Shown piece after piece: positions 26,554-34,718 of a stretch of DNA of 64,000 bases (its first letter is position 1; every line of letters begins with the position of its first letter). The translations under genes and the position numbers were made by a program. The stretch comes from an uncultured Muribaculaceae bacterium (GTDB taxonomy: Bacteria > Bacteroidota > Bacteroidia > Bacteroidales > Muribaculaceae). Under the pieces are notes generated by a model that searched no databases, had not been told where the DNA came from, and saw nothing but the letters and a program-made list of their open reading frames with translations. The stretch spans positions 274,814-338,813 of the forward strand of contig CAJUPY010000001.1 of NCBI GenBank assembly GCA_910588035.1, given 5' to 3'.

Positions 26554-28491
26554 ATGATTACAATTACATTTCCAAACAACGACACAAAACAGTTCGAGGC
26601 AGGTGTAACGCCACTTCAGATTGCCGAAAGCATCAGCCCTCGTCTCGCTCAAGATGTTCTCGCAGCTTCTGTAAACGATGAAGAATGGGATCTTACCCGA
26701 CCCATCGACAGCGACGCCTCGATCAAACTTTTCAAATGGGACGATCCCGAAGGCAAGCACGCTTTCTGGCACAGTTCCGCACACCTTTTGGCCGAAGCCC
26801 TTCAGGAACTGTATCCCGGAGTTAAATTTGGCATCGGCCCGGCCATTGAAAACGGTTTCTACTACGACATCGACCCGGGTGAAAACACCATAACAGCGGC
26901 CGACTTCCCCAAGATTGAGAAAAAAATGCTCGAACTTGCACAACGCAAGGAAGAGATAAAACGCGCCGACATCAGCAAAGAAGATGCCTTGAAGATGTTC
27001 GGTGAACGTGGCGAAGTCTACAAATGTGAGCTGATAAGCGAATTAGAAGATGGCCACATAACCACCTACACCCAAGGAGCATTCACCGATCTATGCCGCG
27101 GTCCGCATATCCCGACAACATCACCGATAAAAGCCGTGAAGATCACCTCACTTGCAGGCGCATATTGGCGCGGTGACGAGAAACGGAATCAGCTGGTTCG
27201 CGTCTACGGCATCACATTTCCCAAGAAAAAGATGCTTGACGAATATCTCGTTCTTCTTGAAGAAGCGAAGAAACGCGATCACCGCAAGCTTGGCAAAGAA
27301 ATGGAACTCTTCGCATTCTCGGCAAACGTAGGTGCCGGTCTTCCACTCTGGCTGCCCAAAGGTGCCGCGCTGCGCGACCGCCTCGAGCAGTTCCTTAGAA
27401 AGATTCAGAAAAAATATGGCTACAAACAGGTCATCACGCCCCACATCGGCAACAAGATGCTTTATGTGACCTCAGGCCACTATGCAAAATATGGCAAAGA
27501 TTCGTTCCAGCCTATCCACACCCCCGAAGAAGGTGAGGAATATCTGCTCAAACCGATGAACTGCCCCCACCATTGTGAAATTTTCAAAACTTCTCCCCGC
27601 TCCTACCGTGATCTGCCATTGAGACTCGCCGAATTCGGTACGGTTTACCGCTATGAGCAGAGCGGTGAGCTTCACGGTCTGACCCGCGTCAGAGGCTTCA
27701 CGCAAGATGACGCACACATTTTCTGCGCCCCCGACCAAATTAAAGATGAGTTCCTCAAAGTAATGGATATTATATTCTATATATTCAAGGCACTCAAATT
27801 TGAAAATTTCGAGGCACAGATTTCGCTCCGTGATCCGAAGAACAAAGAAAAATATATCGGAAGCGATGAAAACTGGCATCTTGCCGAACAGGCTATCATC
27901 GAAGCTTGCGAGGAAAAAGGGCTGAATGCACGCAAGGAACTTGGCGAGGCCGCATTCTATGGACCTAAGCTCGACTTTATGGTAAAAGACGCAATCGGCC
28001 GCCGCTGGCAGCTCGGCACAATTCAGGTTGACTACAATCTACCCGAGAGATTCCAACTCGAATATACCGGTGCCGACAACCAGAAGCACCGCCCGGTGAT
28101 GATTCACCGCGCACCGTTTGGATCTATGGAACGTTTCGTCGCCGTTCTTCTCGAACATACCGCCGGACGCTTCCCCCTGTGGCTCGCGCCTGAGCAGGCT
28201 GTCATTCTCCCCATCAGCGAAAAATTCAACGACTATGCCTACAAGGTGAAACAAATGCTTGAAGAGCAGGACATCAGGGTTGAAGTTGACGACAGAAATG
28301 AGAAAATTGGCAAGAAAATCAGAGATAATGAGTTGAAGAGAATACCCTATATGCTCATTGTTGGTGAAAAAGAAGCACAAAACGACGAAATTTCTGTAAG
28401 AAAACAGGGCGAAGGTGACAAGGGTTCGATGAAAATTACTACCTTTGCACAAAAATTGGACGAAGAAGTCCGCCAAATGACTAATAATTAA
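26554..28491 (+). CDS. thrS: Threonyl-tRNA synthetase
   Basis: Charges tRNA-Thr and edits mischarged serine. The 645 residues include a TGS domain (1-60), the editing domain with the HSSAHLLAEAL zinc-type helix (about 73) and PHIPTT, a class II core with the zinc-ligand region PMNCPHHCEIF, motif 2 (GTVYRYEQSGELHGLTRVRGFTQDD), motif 3 and a C-terminal anticodon-binding domain. It is the first gene of a conserved unit with infC, rpmI and rplT, with 10 bases to infC. Confidence 0.97.
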   Translation: MITITFPNNDTKQFEAGVTPLQIAESISPRLAQDVLAASVNDEEWDLTRPIDSDASIKLFKWDDPEGKHAFWHSSAHLLAEALQELYPGVKFGIGPAIENGFYYDIDPGENTITAADFPKIEKKMLELAQRKEEIKRADISKEDALKMFGERGEVYKCELISELEDGHITTYTQGAFTDLCRGPHIPTTSPIKAVKITSLAGAYWRGDEKRNQLVRVYGITFPKKKMLDEYLVLLEEAKKRDHRKLGKEMELFAFSANVGAGLPLWLPKGAALRDRLEQFLRKIQKKYGYKQVITPHIGNKMLYVTSGHYAKYGKDSFQPIHTPEEGEEYLLKPMNCPHHCEIFKTSPRSYRDLPLRLAEFGTVYRYEQSGELHGLTRVRGFTQDDAHIFCAPDQIKDEFLKVMDIIFYIFKALKFENFEAQISLRDPKNKEKYIGSDENWHLAEQAIIEACEEKGLNARKELGEAAFYGPKLDFMVKDAIGRRWQLGTIQVDYNLPERFQLEYTGADNQKHRPVMIHRAPFGSMERFVAVLLEHTAGRFPLWLAPEQAVILPISEKFNDYAYKVKQMLEEQDIRVEVDDRNEKIGKKIRDNELKRIPYMLIVGEKEAQNDEISVRKQGEGDKGSMKITTFAQKLDEEVRQMTNN

Positions 28492-28501
28492 CACCCACTG
28501 A

Positions 28502-29107
28502 ATGGAGAAAAAACCCATGCACCAAGGGCCTCAACAGCCCCAACGCCCCGCAGGGGCATCGCAACAACAGCGTCGTGCAAACCCCGACCGACGAAATGAA
28601 CGTGACGCTTACGTCATCAACGAACGCATTCGTGCTCGTGAAGTCCGTCTGGTTGGCGATAATGTCGAAAATGGAATCTACACCATTCAGCAGGCTCTTC
28701 ACATGGCTGACGAACTCGGCCTCGATCTGATCGAGATCTCGCCCAACGCAGCACCGCCGGTTTGTAAAATTCTTGACTACCAGAAATTTCTGTATCAGCA
28801 GAAAAAACGTCAGAAAGAGCAAAAGGCCAAATCGACAAAAGTCGTTGTCAAAGAGATCAGATTCGGGCCTCAGACCGATGACCATGACTACAACTTCAAG
28901 CTGAAGCATGCGATCAGTTTCCTTCAGGAAGGGTCAAAAGTCAAGGCATACGTCTTCTTTAAAGGACGTTCCATTCTCTTCAAAGAGCAAGGCGAAGTTC
29001 TTTTGCTTCGCTTCGCAAATGACCTTGAAGAATATGGCAAGGTAGAGCAGATGCCGCTGCTTGAAGGAAAGAGAATGATCATCATGATCTCTCCAAAAAA
29101 GAAATAA
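28502..29107 (+). CDS. infC: Translation initiation factor IF-3
   Basis: Binds the 30S subunit, checks the start codon and prevents early joining of 50S. The 201 residues show the N-domain (VINERIRAREVRLVGDN), the linker helix (KILDYQKFLYQQKKRQKEQK) and the C-domain (VKEIRFGPQTDDHDYNFKLKHA and GRSILFKEQGE). A proline- and glutamine-rich extension of about 35 residues precedes the N-domain. The start is an ordinary ATG, unlike the AUU start of E. coli infC. The next gene, rpmI, is 70 bases away. Confidence 0.96.
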   Translation: MEKKPMHQGPQQPQRPAGASQQQRRANPDRRNERDAYVINERIRAREVRLVGDNVENGIYTIQQALHMADELGLDLIEISPNAAPPVCKILDYQKFLYQQKKRQKEQKAKSTKVVVKEIRFGPQTDDHDYNFKLKHAISFLQEGSKVKAYVFFKGRSILFKEQGEVLLLRFANDLEEYGKVEQMPLLEGKRMIIMISPKKK

Positions 29108-29177
29108 ACTGATATCTACCGGTCACGCGTGACCTCAACGATACATAACTCGAATTAATAATTTTAAAGTAACAAAA

Positions 29178-29375
29178 ATGCCAAAGATTAAAACTAACTC
29201 CGGTGCCAAAAAGAGGTTCGCCCTTACCGGATCAGGAAAAATCAAAAGAAAACATGCTTTCAAAAGTCACATTCTGACCAAGAAAACTAAAAAGCAGAAA
29301 AGAAACCTCACCCACTTCTCGCTCGTTTCGAAAGTTGACGAAGGCAACGTAAAGGCATTACTTGCCCTCAAATAA
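29178..29375 (+). CDS. rpmI: 50S ribosomal protein L35
   Basis: A 65-residue, strongly basic protein of the large subunit. The start MPKIKTNSGAKKRF and the middle GSGKIKRKHAFKSHILTKK are diagnostic, and the length is standard. It lies between infC and rplT, the classic order. The stretch between it and rplT contains a hairpin that may regulate rplT. Confidence 0.96.
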   Translation: MPKIKTNSGAKKRFALTGSGKIKRKHAFKSHILTKKTKKQKRNLTHFSLVSKVDEGNVKALLALK

Positions 29376-29453
29376 GAGACAACAAAACTTCTCTTGTTTT
29401 ACGATTCAGGTTTCACCAAACTTAATTCGTGATTTTATAACATTTTATTAACC

Positions 29454-29491
29454 GAATGAACAGCCACAAAGAGCAATAGCCGCTGTCATTC
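29454..29491 (+). promoter_or_regulatory. Candidate ribosomal-protein leader hairpin before rplT
   Basis: GAATGA-A-CAGC (29454-29464) pairs with GCTG-TCATTC (29482-29491): ten pairs with one bulged A and a 17-base loop. It ends 15 bases before the rplT ATG, so it would lie at the ribosome landing zone. No U-tract follows, so it is not a terminator. Confidence 0.45.
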
Positions 29492-29506
29492 AAAAACTGA
29501 AACAAA

Positions 29507-29857
29507 ATGCCAAGATCAGTAAACCACGTAGCTTCAAGAGCTCGCAGAAAGAAAATTTTAAAACTCACAAGAGGTTATTTCGGCTGCCGCCGCAATGTCT
29601 GGACCGTCGCTAAAAACACATGGGAGAAAGGTCTCACCTATGCCTACCGTGACCGCAAAGATAAAAAGCGTAACTTCCGTGCCCTCTGGATTCAGCGCAT
29701 CAATGCCGCTGCCCGCCTTGAAGATCTTTCTTACTCGAAGCTGATGGGTCTCATTCACAAAGCAGGCATCGAGATCAACCGCAAGGTGCTCGCCGACCTC
29801 GCCCTCAACAATCCCGCTGCTTTCAAAGCAGTTGTCGAGAAGGTCAAGAACGCATAA
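29507..29857 (+). CDS. rplT: 50S ribosomal protein L20
   Basis: A 116-residue large-subunit protein that binds 23S rRNA early in assembly and represses its own operon in several bacteria. It shows the basic N-terminal extension VNHVASRARRKKILK and the globular core FRALWIQRINAAAR and YSKLMGLIHKAGIEINRK. It is the last gene of the thrS-infC-rpmI-rplT unit and is followed by a terminator. Confidence 0.97.
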   Translation: MPRSVNHVASRARRKKILKLTRGYFGCRRNVWTVAKNTWEKGLTYAYRDRKDKKRNFRALWIQRINAAARLEDLSYSKLMGLIHKAGIEINRKVLADLALNNPAAFKAVVEKVKNA

Positions 29858-29879
29858 AACTCTTAAACGACTCAAACCG

Positions 29880-29917
29880 GGAGCGGATTGCCTTATAGGT
29901 TTTCCGCTCTTGTTTTA
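29880..29917 (+). terminator. Terminator after rplT
   Basis: GAGCGGA (29881-29887) pairs with TCCGCTC (29903-29909), followed by TTGTTTT. Confidence 0.85.
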
Positions 29918-29939
29918 AAGATACTGAAATAATGCCATT

Positions 29940-30833
29940 ATGACAACTGATAACATACTCCGCATTGGCCTTGTTCAACAACGGAATACGGCCGACATCA
30001 CTGACAACAGGCGAAGGCTCGCAGAAAGAATCAAGGCTTTGGCCGAAAACGGAGCCGAACTTATCATGAACCAGGAACTGCATGACTCTCTATATTTCTG
30101 TCAGACTGAAAATGTCGATCTCTGTTCACTCGCAGTCGGAATTCCATCTGAGGCAACCCGTCTCTATTCGGCTCTCGCACGTGAACTGTCGGTAGTCATT
30201 GTGACATCTATGTTTGAAAGGCGTGCTCCCGGTTTATATCACAACACGGCAGTTGTGTTTGAACGCGACGGTTCGATTGCCGGACAATATCGCAAAATGC
30301 ACATTCCTGATGATCCGGCCTATTACGAGAAATTTTATTTTACCCCCGGCGATCTCGGCTTCGAGCCTATCGACACATCCGTGGGGCGTCTCGGTGTTCT
30401 TGTATGCTGGGACCAGTGGTATCCCGAAGCCGCACGTCTGATGGCCCTGAAAGGAGCTGAGATTCTGATTTACCCGACTGCGATAGGTTGGGAAAGCAGT
30501 GATACAGCCGAAGAAAAAGCACGTCAGCTCGACGCATGGATAACCGTTCAGCGCGGACACGCTGTCGCGAACGGTCTTCCTGTAGTGACAGTAAACCGTG
30601 TAGGACTCGAGGAAGATCCTTCGGGACAAACCAACGGCATCACTTTCTGGGGAAACAGTTTCGTTGCCGGGCCACAAGGTGAGATCCTTTTCCGCGCATC
30701 TGCCGACAAAGAAACAGTGACGATTGTAGACATAGACCGCAACCGCACGGAGAACGTCAGACGTTGGTGGCCTTTTTTACGGGATAGACGCATCGACGCA
30801 TATCACGGCCTTACCAAACGTTTCATCGATTAA
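29940..30833 (+). CDS. aguB: Carbon-nitrogen hydrolase, N-carbamoylputrescine amidase type
   Basis: A nitrilase-superfamily amidase of 297 residues. The catalytic triad is visible: Glu46 (LIMNQELHDS), Lys119 (YRKMHIPDD) and Cys156 (LVCWDQWYPEAAR). The last block and LYFCQ match N-carbamoylputrescine amidases, which release putrescine in the agmatine pathway. The usual partner, agmatine deiminase (aguA), is not in the window, so the substrate rests on similarity alone. It lies 23 bases past the rplT terminator and 13 bases before engB. Confidence 0.85.
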   Translation: MTTDNILRIGLVQQRNTADITDNRRRLAERIKALAENGAELIMNQELHDSLYFCQTENVDLCSLAVGIPSEATRLYSALARELSVVIVTSMFERRAPGLYHNTAVVFERDGSIAGQYRKMHIPDDPAYYEKFYFTPGDLGFEPIDTSVGRLGVLVCWDQWYPEAARLMALKGAEILIYPTAIGWESSDTAEEKARQLDAWITVQRGHAVANGLPVVTVNRVGLEEDPSGQTNGITFWGNSFVAGPQGEILFRASADKETVTIVDIDRNRTENVRRWWPFLRDRRIDAYHGLTKRFID

Positions 30834-30846
30834 CACTCGAAAAAAC

Positions 30847-31452
30847 ATGGAAATAGATAACTCACGTTTCGTCATCAGCAATACCGATGTCTCAAAGTGT
30901 CCCGATGACAACCGACACGAATATGCGTTCATAGGCCGCAGTAACGTCGGGAAATCATCATTGATCAACATGCTCACCGGGCGAAAGGATCTTGCGAAGA
31001 CATCATCCACACCCGGCAAAACGCTCCTTATAAACCATTTTCTGATCAACGACCAATGGTATATCGTCGACTTGCCCGGATATGGATATGCACGTCGAGA
31101 CAAAGCCGGACGGGCCGAGATTGACCGCATCATAAAAAGCTACATCTTGAACCGCAGTCAGATGACAAACCTGTTTGTCCTGATCGATGTCCGTCACAAA
31201 CCTCAGAGAAACGACCTTGAATTCATGGAATGGCTTGGAGAGAACTGCGTTCCGTTCAGCATCGTCTTCACAAAACTCGACAAATTGTCACCTTCAGCAG
31301 TGAAAAAATCGATAGAAAGCTATTGCAACGTATTGAAAGAGCAGTGGGACGAATTGCCGCCTATTTTCAAGACATCGAGCGAAGACCGACGCGGGCGCAA
31401 AGAGATTCTCGACTACATTGAAGAGTTGAACCGGCTGCCTGTCTGTGATTGA
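30847..31452 (+). CDS. engB: Ribosome biogenesis GTPase EngB/YsxC
   Basis: A small Era-like GTPase of 201 residues needed for 50S assembly. It has G1 GRSNVGKSSL (about residue 30), the G2 threonine region TSSTPGKTLL, G3 DLPGYGYA, G4 FTKLDKL and G5 KTSSEDRRGR. It converges with the LacI gene, whose stop is 6 bases away, and no terminator hairpin is visible between them. Confidence 0.95.
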   Translation: MEIDNSRFVISNTDVSKCPDDNRHEYAFIGRSNVGKSSLINMLTGRKDLAKTSSTPGKTLLINHFLINDQWYIVDLPGYGYARRDKAGRAEIDRIIKSYILNRSQMTNLFVLIDVRHKPQRNDLEFMEWLGENCVPFSIVFTKLDKLSPSAVKKSIESYCNVLKEQWDELPPIFKTSSEDRRGRKEILDYIEELNRLPVCD

Positions 31453-31458
31453 CAACGG

Positions 31459-32484
31459 TCACTCAACCGATGATTTCTGAGTTGAATTGCGCTCGACAAT
31501 CTTCGCGTCTATAATGATCGTGCGGTCGGGCGATTGAAAATCGTTGATTTTTTCAATCAGCAATTCAGAAGCTATGCGGGCCATTTCACCGACCTGCTGC
31601 TCAGCAGCCGTGATCTGTGGATAGACAAGAGTTGAAAGCAATGTTCCCGACATTGTCGCGATCGCGACATCGTCGGGAATAACTATGTTATGCTCCTGCA
31701 AACAGCGTTTGGCACCGAGAGCCTGTGTCTCTGTAAAACAGAACACACCGTCGAAATTGATGCCACGGAGAAGGAAATTCTCGATTGCGCGTGCTCCGTC
31801 TTCGACATCGACTCCCGAAGAAATAACCAACTCAGGATCATAATCTATTTTGAATTTAGCTATAGCCTCACGATATCCTTTGCAGCGCAAGACAGCGTTC
31901 TGGATATGATCAGGACCGGCGAGGTGAACTATGCGTCTGCACCCTTTCCTTATCATGTGTTCGACAACAAAAAACGACTTGATGTGATCGTTGCTTGTCA
32001 CGCAAGGCACCGATATTCCCTCAGAAATGACACGGTCAAAGAAAACGAGTGGAATGCGTCTGCGGAGCAGACTGCGGTAAGTCTCGAGATTGGCAGTGTT
32101 GTGACATGAACTGACCATTATGCCGTCGACACGTCCGTTAGCAAAAATCTCAAGATTAGATTTCTCGACTTCCGGATCTTCGTTAGAAAAAGCAATGTTG
32201 ACTCCATATCCTTTTTCGTTCATGAGTTTCTGAACTTCAGAAATATAACTCATTGAAAATGGTGTGGTGATCTCAGGAACGAGAATACCTATCACATGGT
32301 TGCTTTTCGCCCTCAGATTGACTGCGGCTTCGTTTCTGTGATAGCCCATCTGACGAGCCGTCTCAACTATTTTCTGCAATGTCTCTTTCCCCACGTTTGA
32401 TGTATCACCGTGGAGAGCACGCGAAACCGTCGACTTCGATATGCCTAAGGCGGCCGCAATGTCTTTTATAGTAACATATCTCAT
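31459..32484 (-). CDS. LacI-family transcriptional regulator
   Basis: A 341-residue regulator with an N-terminal helix-turn-helix (YVTIKDIAAALGISKSTVSRALHG), the hinge helix (NEAAVNLRAKSNHVIGILVP) and a periplasmic-binding-protein-like sugar domain. ATG 32484 is chosen over a TTG at 32490. It is divergent from the polyol dehydrogenase gene. Three tandem boxes between them look like its operators, so it probably controls the polyol genes and itself, with a sugar or polyol as effector. Many SusC/SusD loci use ECF sigma or hybrid two-component regulators; a LacI regulator here suggests a cytoplasmic inducer. Confidence 0.93.
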   Translation of the reverse strand: MRYVTIKDIAAALGISKSTVSRALHGDTSNVGKETLQKIVETARQMGYHRNEAAVNLRAKSNHVIGILVPEITTPFSMSYISEVQKLMNEKGYGVNIAFSNEDPEVEKSNLEIFANGRVDGIMVSSCHNTANLETYRSLLRRRIPLVFFDRVISEGISVPCVTSNDHIKSFFVVEHMIRKGCRRIVHLAGPDHIQNAVLRCKGYREAIAKFKIDYDPELVISSGVDVEDGARAIENFLLRGINFDGVFCFTETQALGAKRCLQEHNIVIPDDVAIATMSGTLLSTLVYPQITAAEQQVGEMARIASELLIEKINDFQSPDRTIIIDAKIVERNSTQKSSVE

Positions 32485-32529
32485 CTTCAATGTGGATATA
32501 TAGAGTTATATACCTGACTAAATGCAATA

Positions 32530-32560
32530 CAAATATAGCAATTCTTTACTTTCAAAACAA
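32530..32560 (-). promoter_or_regulatory. Promoter of the LacI regulator gene
   Basis: Minus strand TTG (32560-32558), 20 bases, then TATATTTG (32537-32530). Confidence 0.6.
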
Positions 32561-32614
32561 CTTTACGTCGGCTTAAATGCGTTTTCAGTTAAATTTTCAA
32601 TCATTTTATTTTTT

Positions 32615-32658
32615 GGGAACGGTTGCGAAAAATGGGAACGGTTGCGGGAACGGTTGCG
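32615..32658. promoter_or_regulatory. Three tandem LacI-type operator boxes
   Basis: GGGAACGGTTGCG occurs exactly three times, at 32615-32627, 32634-32646 and 32646-32658 (steps of 19 and 12). Read on the minus strand each contains GCAACCGTTCCC, which fits the LacI/PurR box GCAAACGTTTGC at 9 of 12 positions, with the central CG. The boxes lie between the divergent promoters. Confidence 0.7.
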
Positions 32659-32703
32659 TAAAATTTAATGGAAAAAGTATGTTCGAGACAGTTATTTTCT
32701 GTA

Positions 32704-32711
32704 TATATTTG
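32704..32711 (+). promoter_or_regulatory. -7 element of the polyol gene promoter
   Basis: TATATTTG, a full consensus match, 51 bases before the dehydrogenase ATG. A weak TTC-type -33 lies near 32681. The LacI boxes end 45 bases upstream. Confidence 0.6.
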
Positions 32712-32762
32712 TAACAAATAACTAACCGATAATCAACCAGAACTCTATCCCTTAGCAATACA

Positions 32763-33809
32763 ATGGAAGATAAAATGAAAGTTGCCGTCATGCTTGGCAT
32801 CGGCAAAATGGGATTTGAAGAACGTCCCGTCCCCACCCCTAAAGACAATGAAGCTCTTGTCAAACTCGAATATGTAGGAGTCTGTGGCTCTGACATTCAT
32901 TATTATGAAAGCGGACGCATCAGCGACTTCATTGTAGAGCCTCCGTTTGTTCTCGGCCATGAGGCTGCCGGAACTGTCGTTGCAGTCGGCAAAGATGTGA
33001 AAAACATTAAGCCGGGCGACCGTGTGGCGCTTGAGCCCGGAAAGACATGCGGCCACTGCGAATACTGCCGCGAAGGAAAATACAACCTTTGCCCCGATGT
33101 TATCTTCTTCGCCACACCGCCTGTCGACGGAGTCTTTCAGGAATATGTCGCACACGAAGCCGACCTGTGTTTTAAACTTCCCGATAATGTCTCAACTCTT
33201 GAAGGCGCACTTATCGAGCCTCTGTCAATCGGATTCCATGCCGCCAATCAGGGCGGTGCGCATGCCGGACAGACTGCTGTCGTTTTCGGTTCGGGATGCA
33301 TCGGTCTCGTATCCATGATGGCATTGAAAGCCGAAGGTGTAACCAAAGTGATTGTTGTTGACGTGTTGGACAAACGTCTTGCAAAAGCAAAAGAACTCGG
33401 TGCAACAATAACGATCAACTCTGCAAAAGAGAATCTGATCGAACGTATAAACGAGATTACCTGTGGACGCGGTGTTGATCTCGTCATTGAAACTGCCGGA
33501 ATGGAAATCACGACACGCCAGGCAATTGAGATCGCACGCAAAGGCTCTACCATAGTCTTGGTCGGTTATTCAAAGACCGGAGAACTGACACTCCCGATAA
33601 GCCAGGTAATCGATAAGGAACTTACACTGACTTCTGTTTTCAGATATCGCCACATATACCCCATGGCCATTGAAGCCGTCGCCGCAGGTAATGTCAATCT
33701 TAAAGGAATCGCGACAAATTTCTTTGAACTTGACGACATTCAGAACGCAATGGACCAGAGCGTAAGCGACAAAGCCAACATTGTCAAATCGGTAGTTAAA
33801 ATCTGTTGA
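32763..33809 (+). CDS. Zinc-dependent polyol (sorbitol/iditol-type) dehydrogenase
   Basis: A 348-residue medium-chain dehydrogenase. The catalytic zinc site is seen in GVCGSDIHYYESG and GHEAAG, with the IEPLSIGFH Glu. The structural zinc cysteines are in CGHCEYCREGKYNLC, and the NAD-binding turn is VFGSGCIGLVSM. The sequence fits sorbitol or L-iditol 2-dehydrogenases, which oxidise sorbitol to fructose; xylitol or ribitol are possible. The next gene, 7 bases away, is a fructokinase-type kinase, which fits sorbitol to fructose to fructose 6-phosphate. No polyol transporter is seen in the window. Confidence 0.9.
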   Translation: MEDKMKVAVMLGIGKMGFEERPVPTPKDNEALVKLEYVGVCGSDIHYYESGRISDFIVEPPFVLGHEAAGTVVAVGKDVKNIKPGDRVALEPGKTCGHCEYCREGKYNLCPDVIFFATPPVDGVFQEYVAHEADLCFKLPDNVSTLEGALIEPLSIGFHAANQGGAHAGQTAVVFGSGCIGLVSMMALKAEGVTKVIVVDVLDKRLAKAKELGATITINSAKENLIERINEITCGRGVDLVIETAGMEITTRQAIEIARKGSTIVLVGYSKTGELTLPISQVIDKELTLTSVFRYRHIYPMAIEAVAAGNVNLKGIATNFFELDDIQNAMDQSVSDKANIVKSVVKIC

Positions 33810-33816
33810 AAAGACG

Positions 33817-34680
33817 ATGAAAACGGTAGTTGGAATCGGAGAGGCTCTATGGGACTGTCTTCCCGATGGTCGTAAAATCGGTGGTGCGCCTGCCAATTTC
33901 GCTTTTCACGCATCACAGATGGGCTGTCGCGGCATTGCAGTCAGTGCTATAGGCAATGATGAACTTGGCGATGAGATTGTAGAGACATTCAAGGCCAACA
34001 ATCTCGAACATCTTCTGCAACGTGTCGACAAACCGACCGGCACAGTAATCGTGACAGTTGACAACCGAGGCATTCCTTCCTACGAGATCAAACGTGATGT
34101 AGCGTGGGACAACATTTCGGCAAACGATGAATTTGACCAACTTGCAAAGATCACCGACTGTGTCTGTTTCGGCTCACTTGCACAACGCAACCAATCATCG
34201 CGCAAAGCAATCGAACGTTTTCTTTCCCTGATGCCTGAAAACTCTCTGAAAGTTTTTGACATCAATCTCCGGCAAGATTTCTTTTCAAAAGAAATTATCG
34301 AGACATCGCTCAATAAATGCAATATCCTCAAGATTAACGATGAGGAAATAAAGATCGTCAGTGAGATGTTCGGTCTGAAAGGCGACTTACCTGTAATTGC
34401 ACGTCAATTGCTTGAGAAGTTCGGTTTAAAAGCCGTCATTCTGACATGGGGCGAGAACGGCAGTTTTGCCTTCACGGCCGATGAAGTCTCTTATTGTGAG
34501 ACGCCGAGAGTCAAAATCGCTGACACAGTCGGAGCCGGTGACTCTTTCACAGGCGCTTTCTGCGCATCGCTGCTAAACGGACTCGGCATCAAGGAGGCAC
34601 ATAAAAAAGCGGTTGACGTTTCAGCTTTTGTCTGTACTCAATCAGGTGCGATGCCGATCATTCCTGACAATTTGAAATAA
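33817..34680 (+). CDS. PfkB-family sugar kinase, fructokinase type
   Basis: A 287-residue ribokinase-fold kinase. It has the N-terminal substrate block GEALWDCLPDGRKIGGAPANFAFH, typical of fructokinases, and the ATP/anion-hole motif DTVGAGDSFTGAF with the catalytic Asp. It most likely phosphorylates the ketose made by the preceding dehydrogenase. The short gap to the dehydrogenase makes cotranscription near certain. A 38-base gap with a small TCTGTC/GACAGA hairpin (34693-34709) leads to the alkaline phosphatase gene. Confidence 0.9.
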   Translation: MKTVVGIGEALWDCLPDGRKIGGAPANFAFHASQMGCRGIAVSAIGNDELGDEIVETFKANNLEHLLQRVDKPTGTVIVTVDNRGIPSYEIKRDVAWDNISANDEFDQLAKITDCVCFGSLAQRNQSSRKAIERFLSLMPENSLKVFDINLRQDFFSKEIIETSLNKCNILKINDEEIKIVSEMFGLKGDLPVIARQLLEKFGLKAVILTWGENGSFAFTADEVSYCETPRVKIADTVGAGDSFTGAFCASLLNGLGIKEAHKKAVDVSAFVCTQSGAMPIIPDNLK

Positions 34681-34718
34681 CAGTTTCCACCGTCTGTCAA
34701 AAAGACAGATATCAAACA

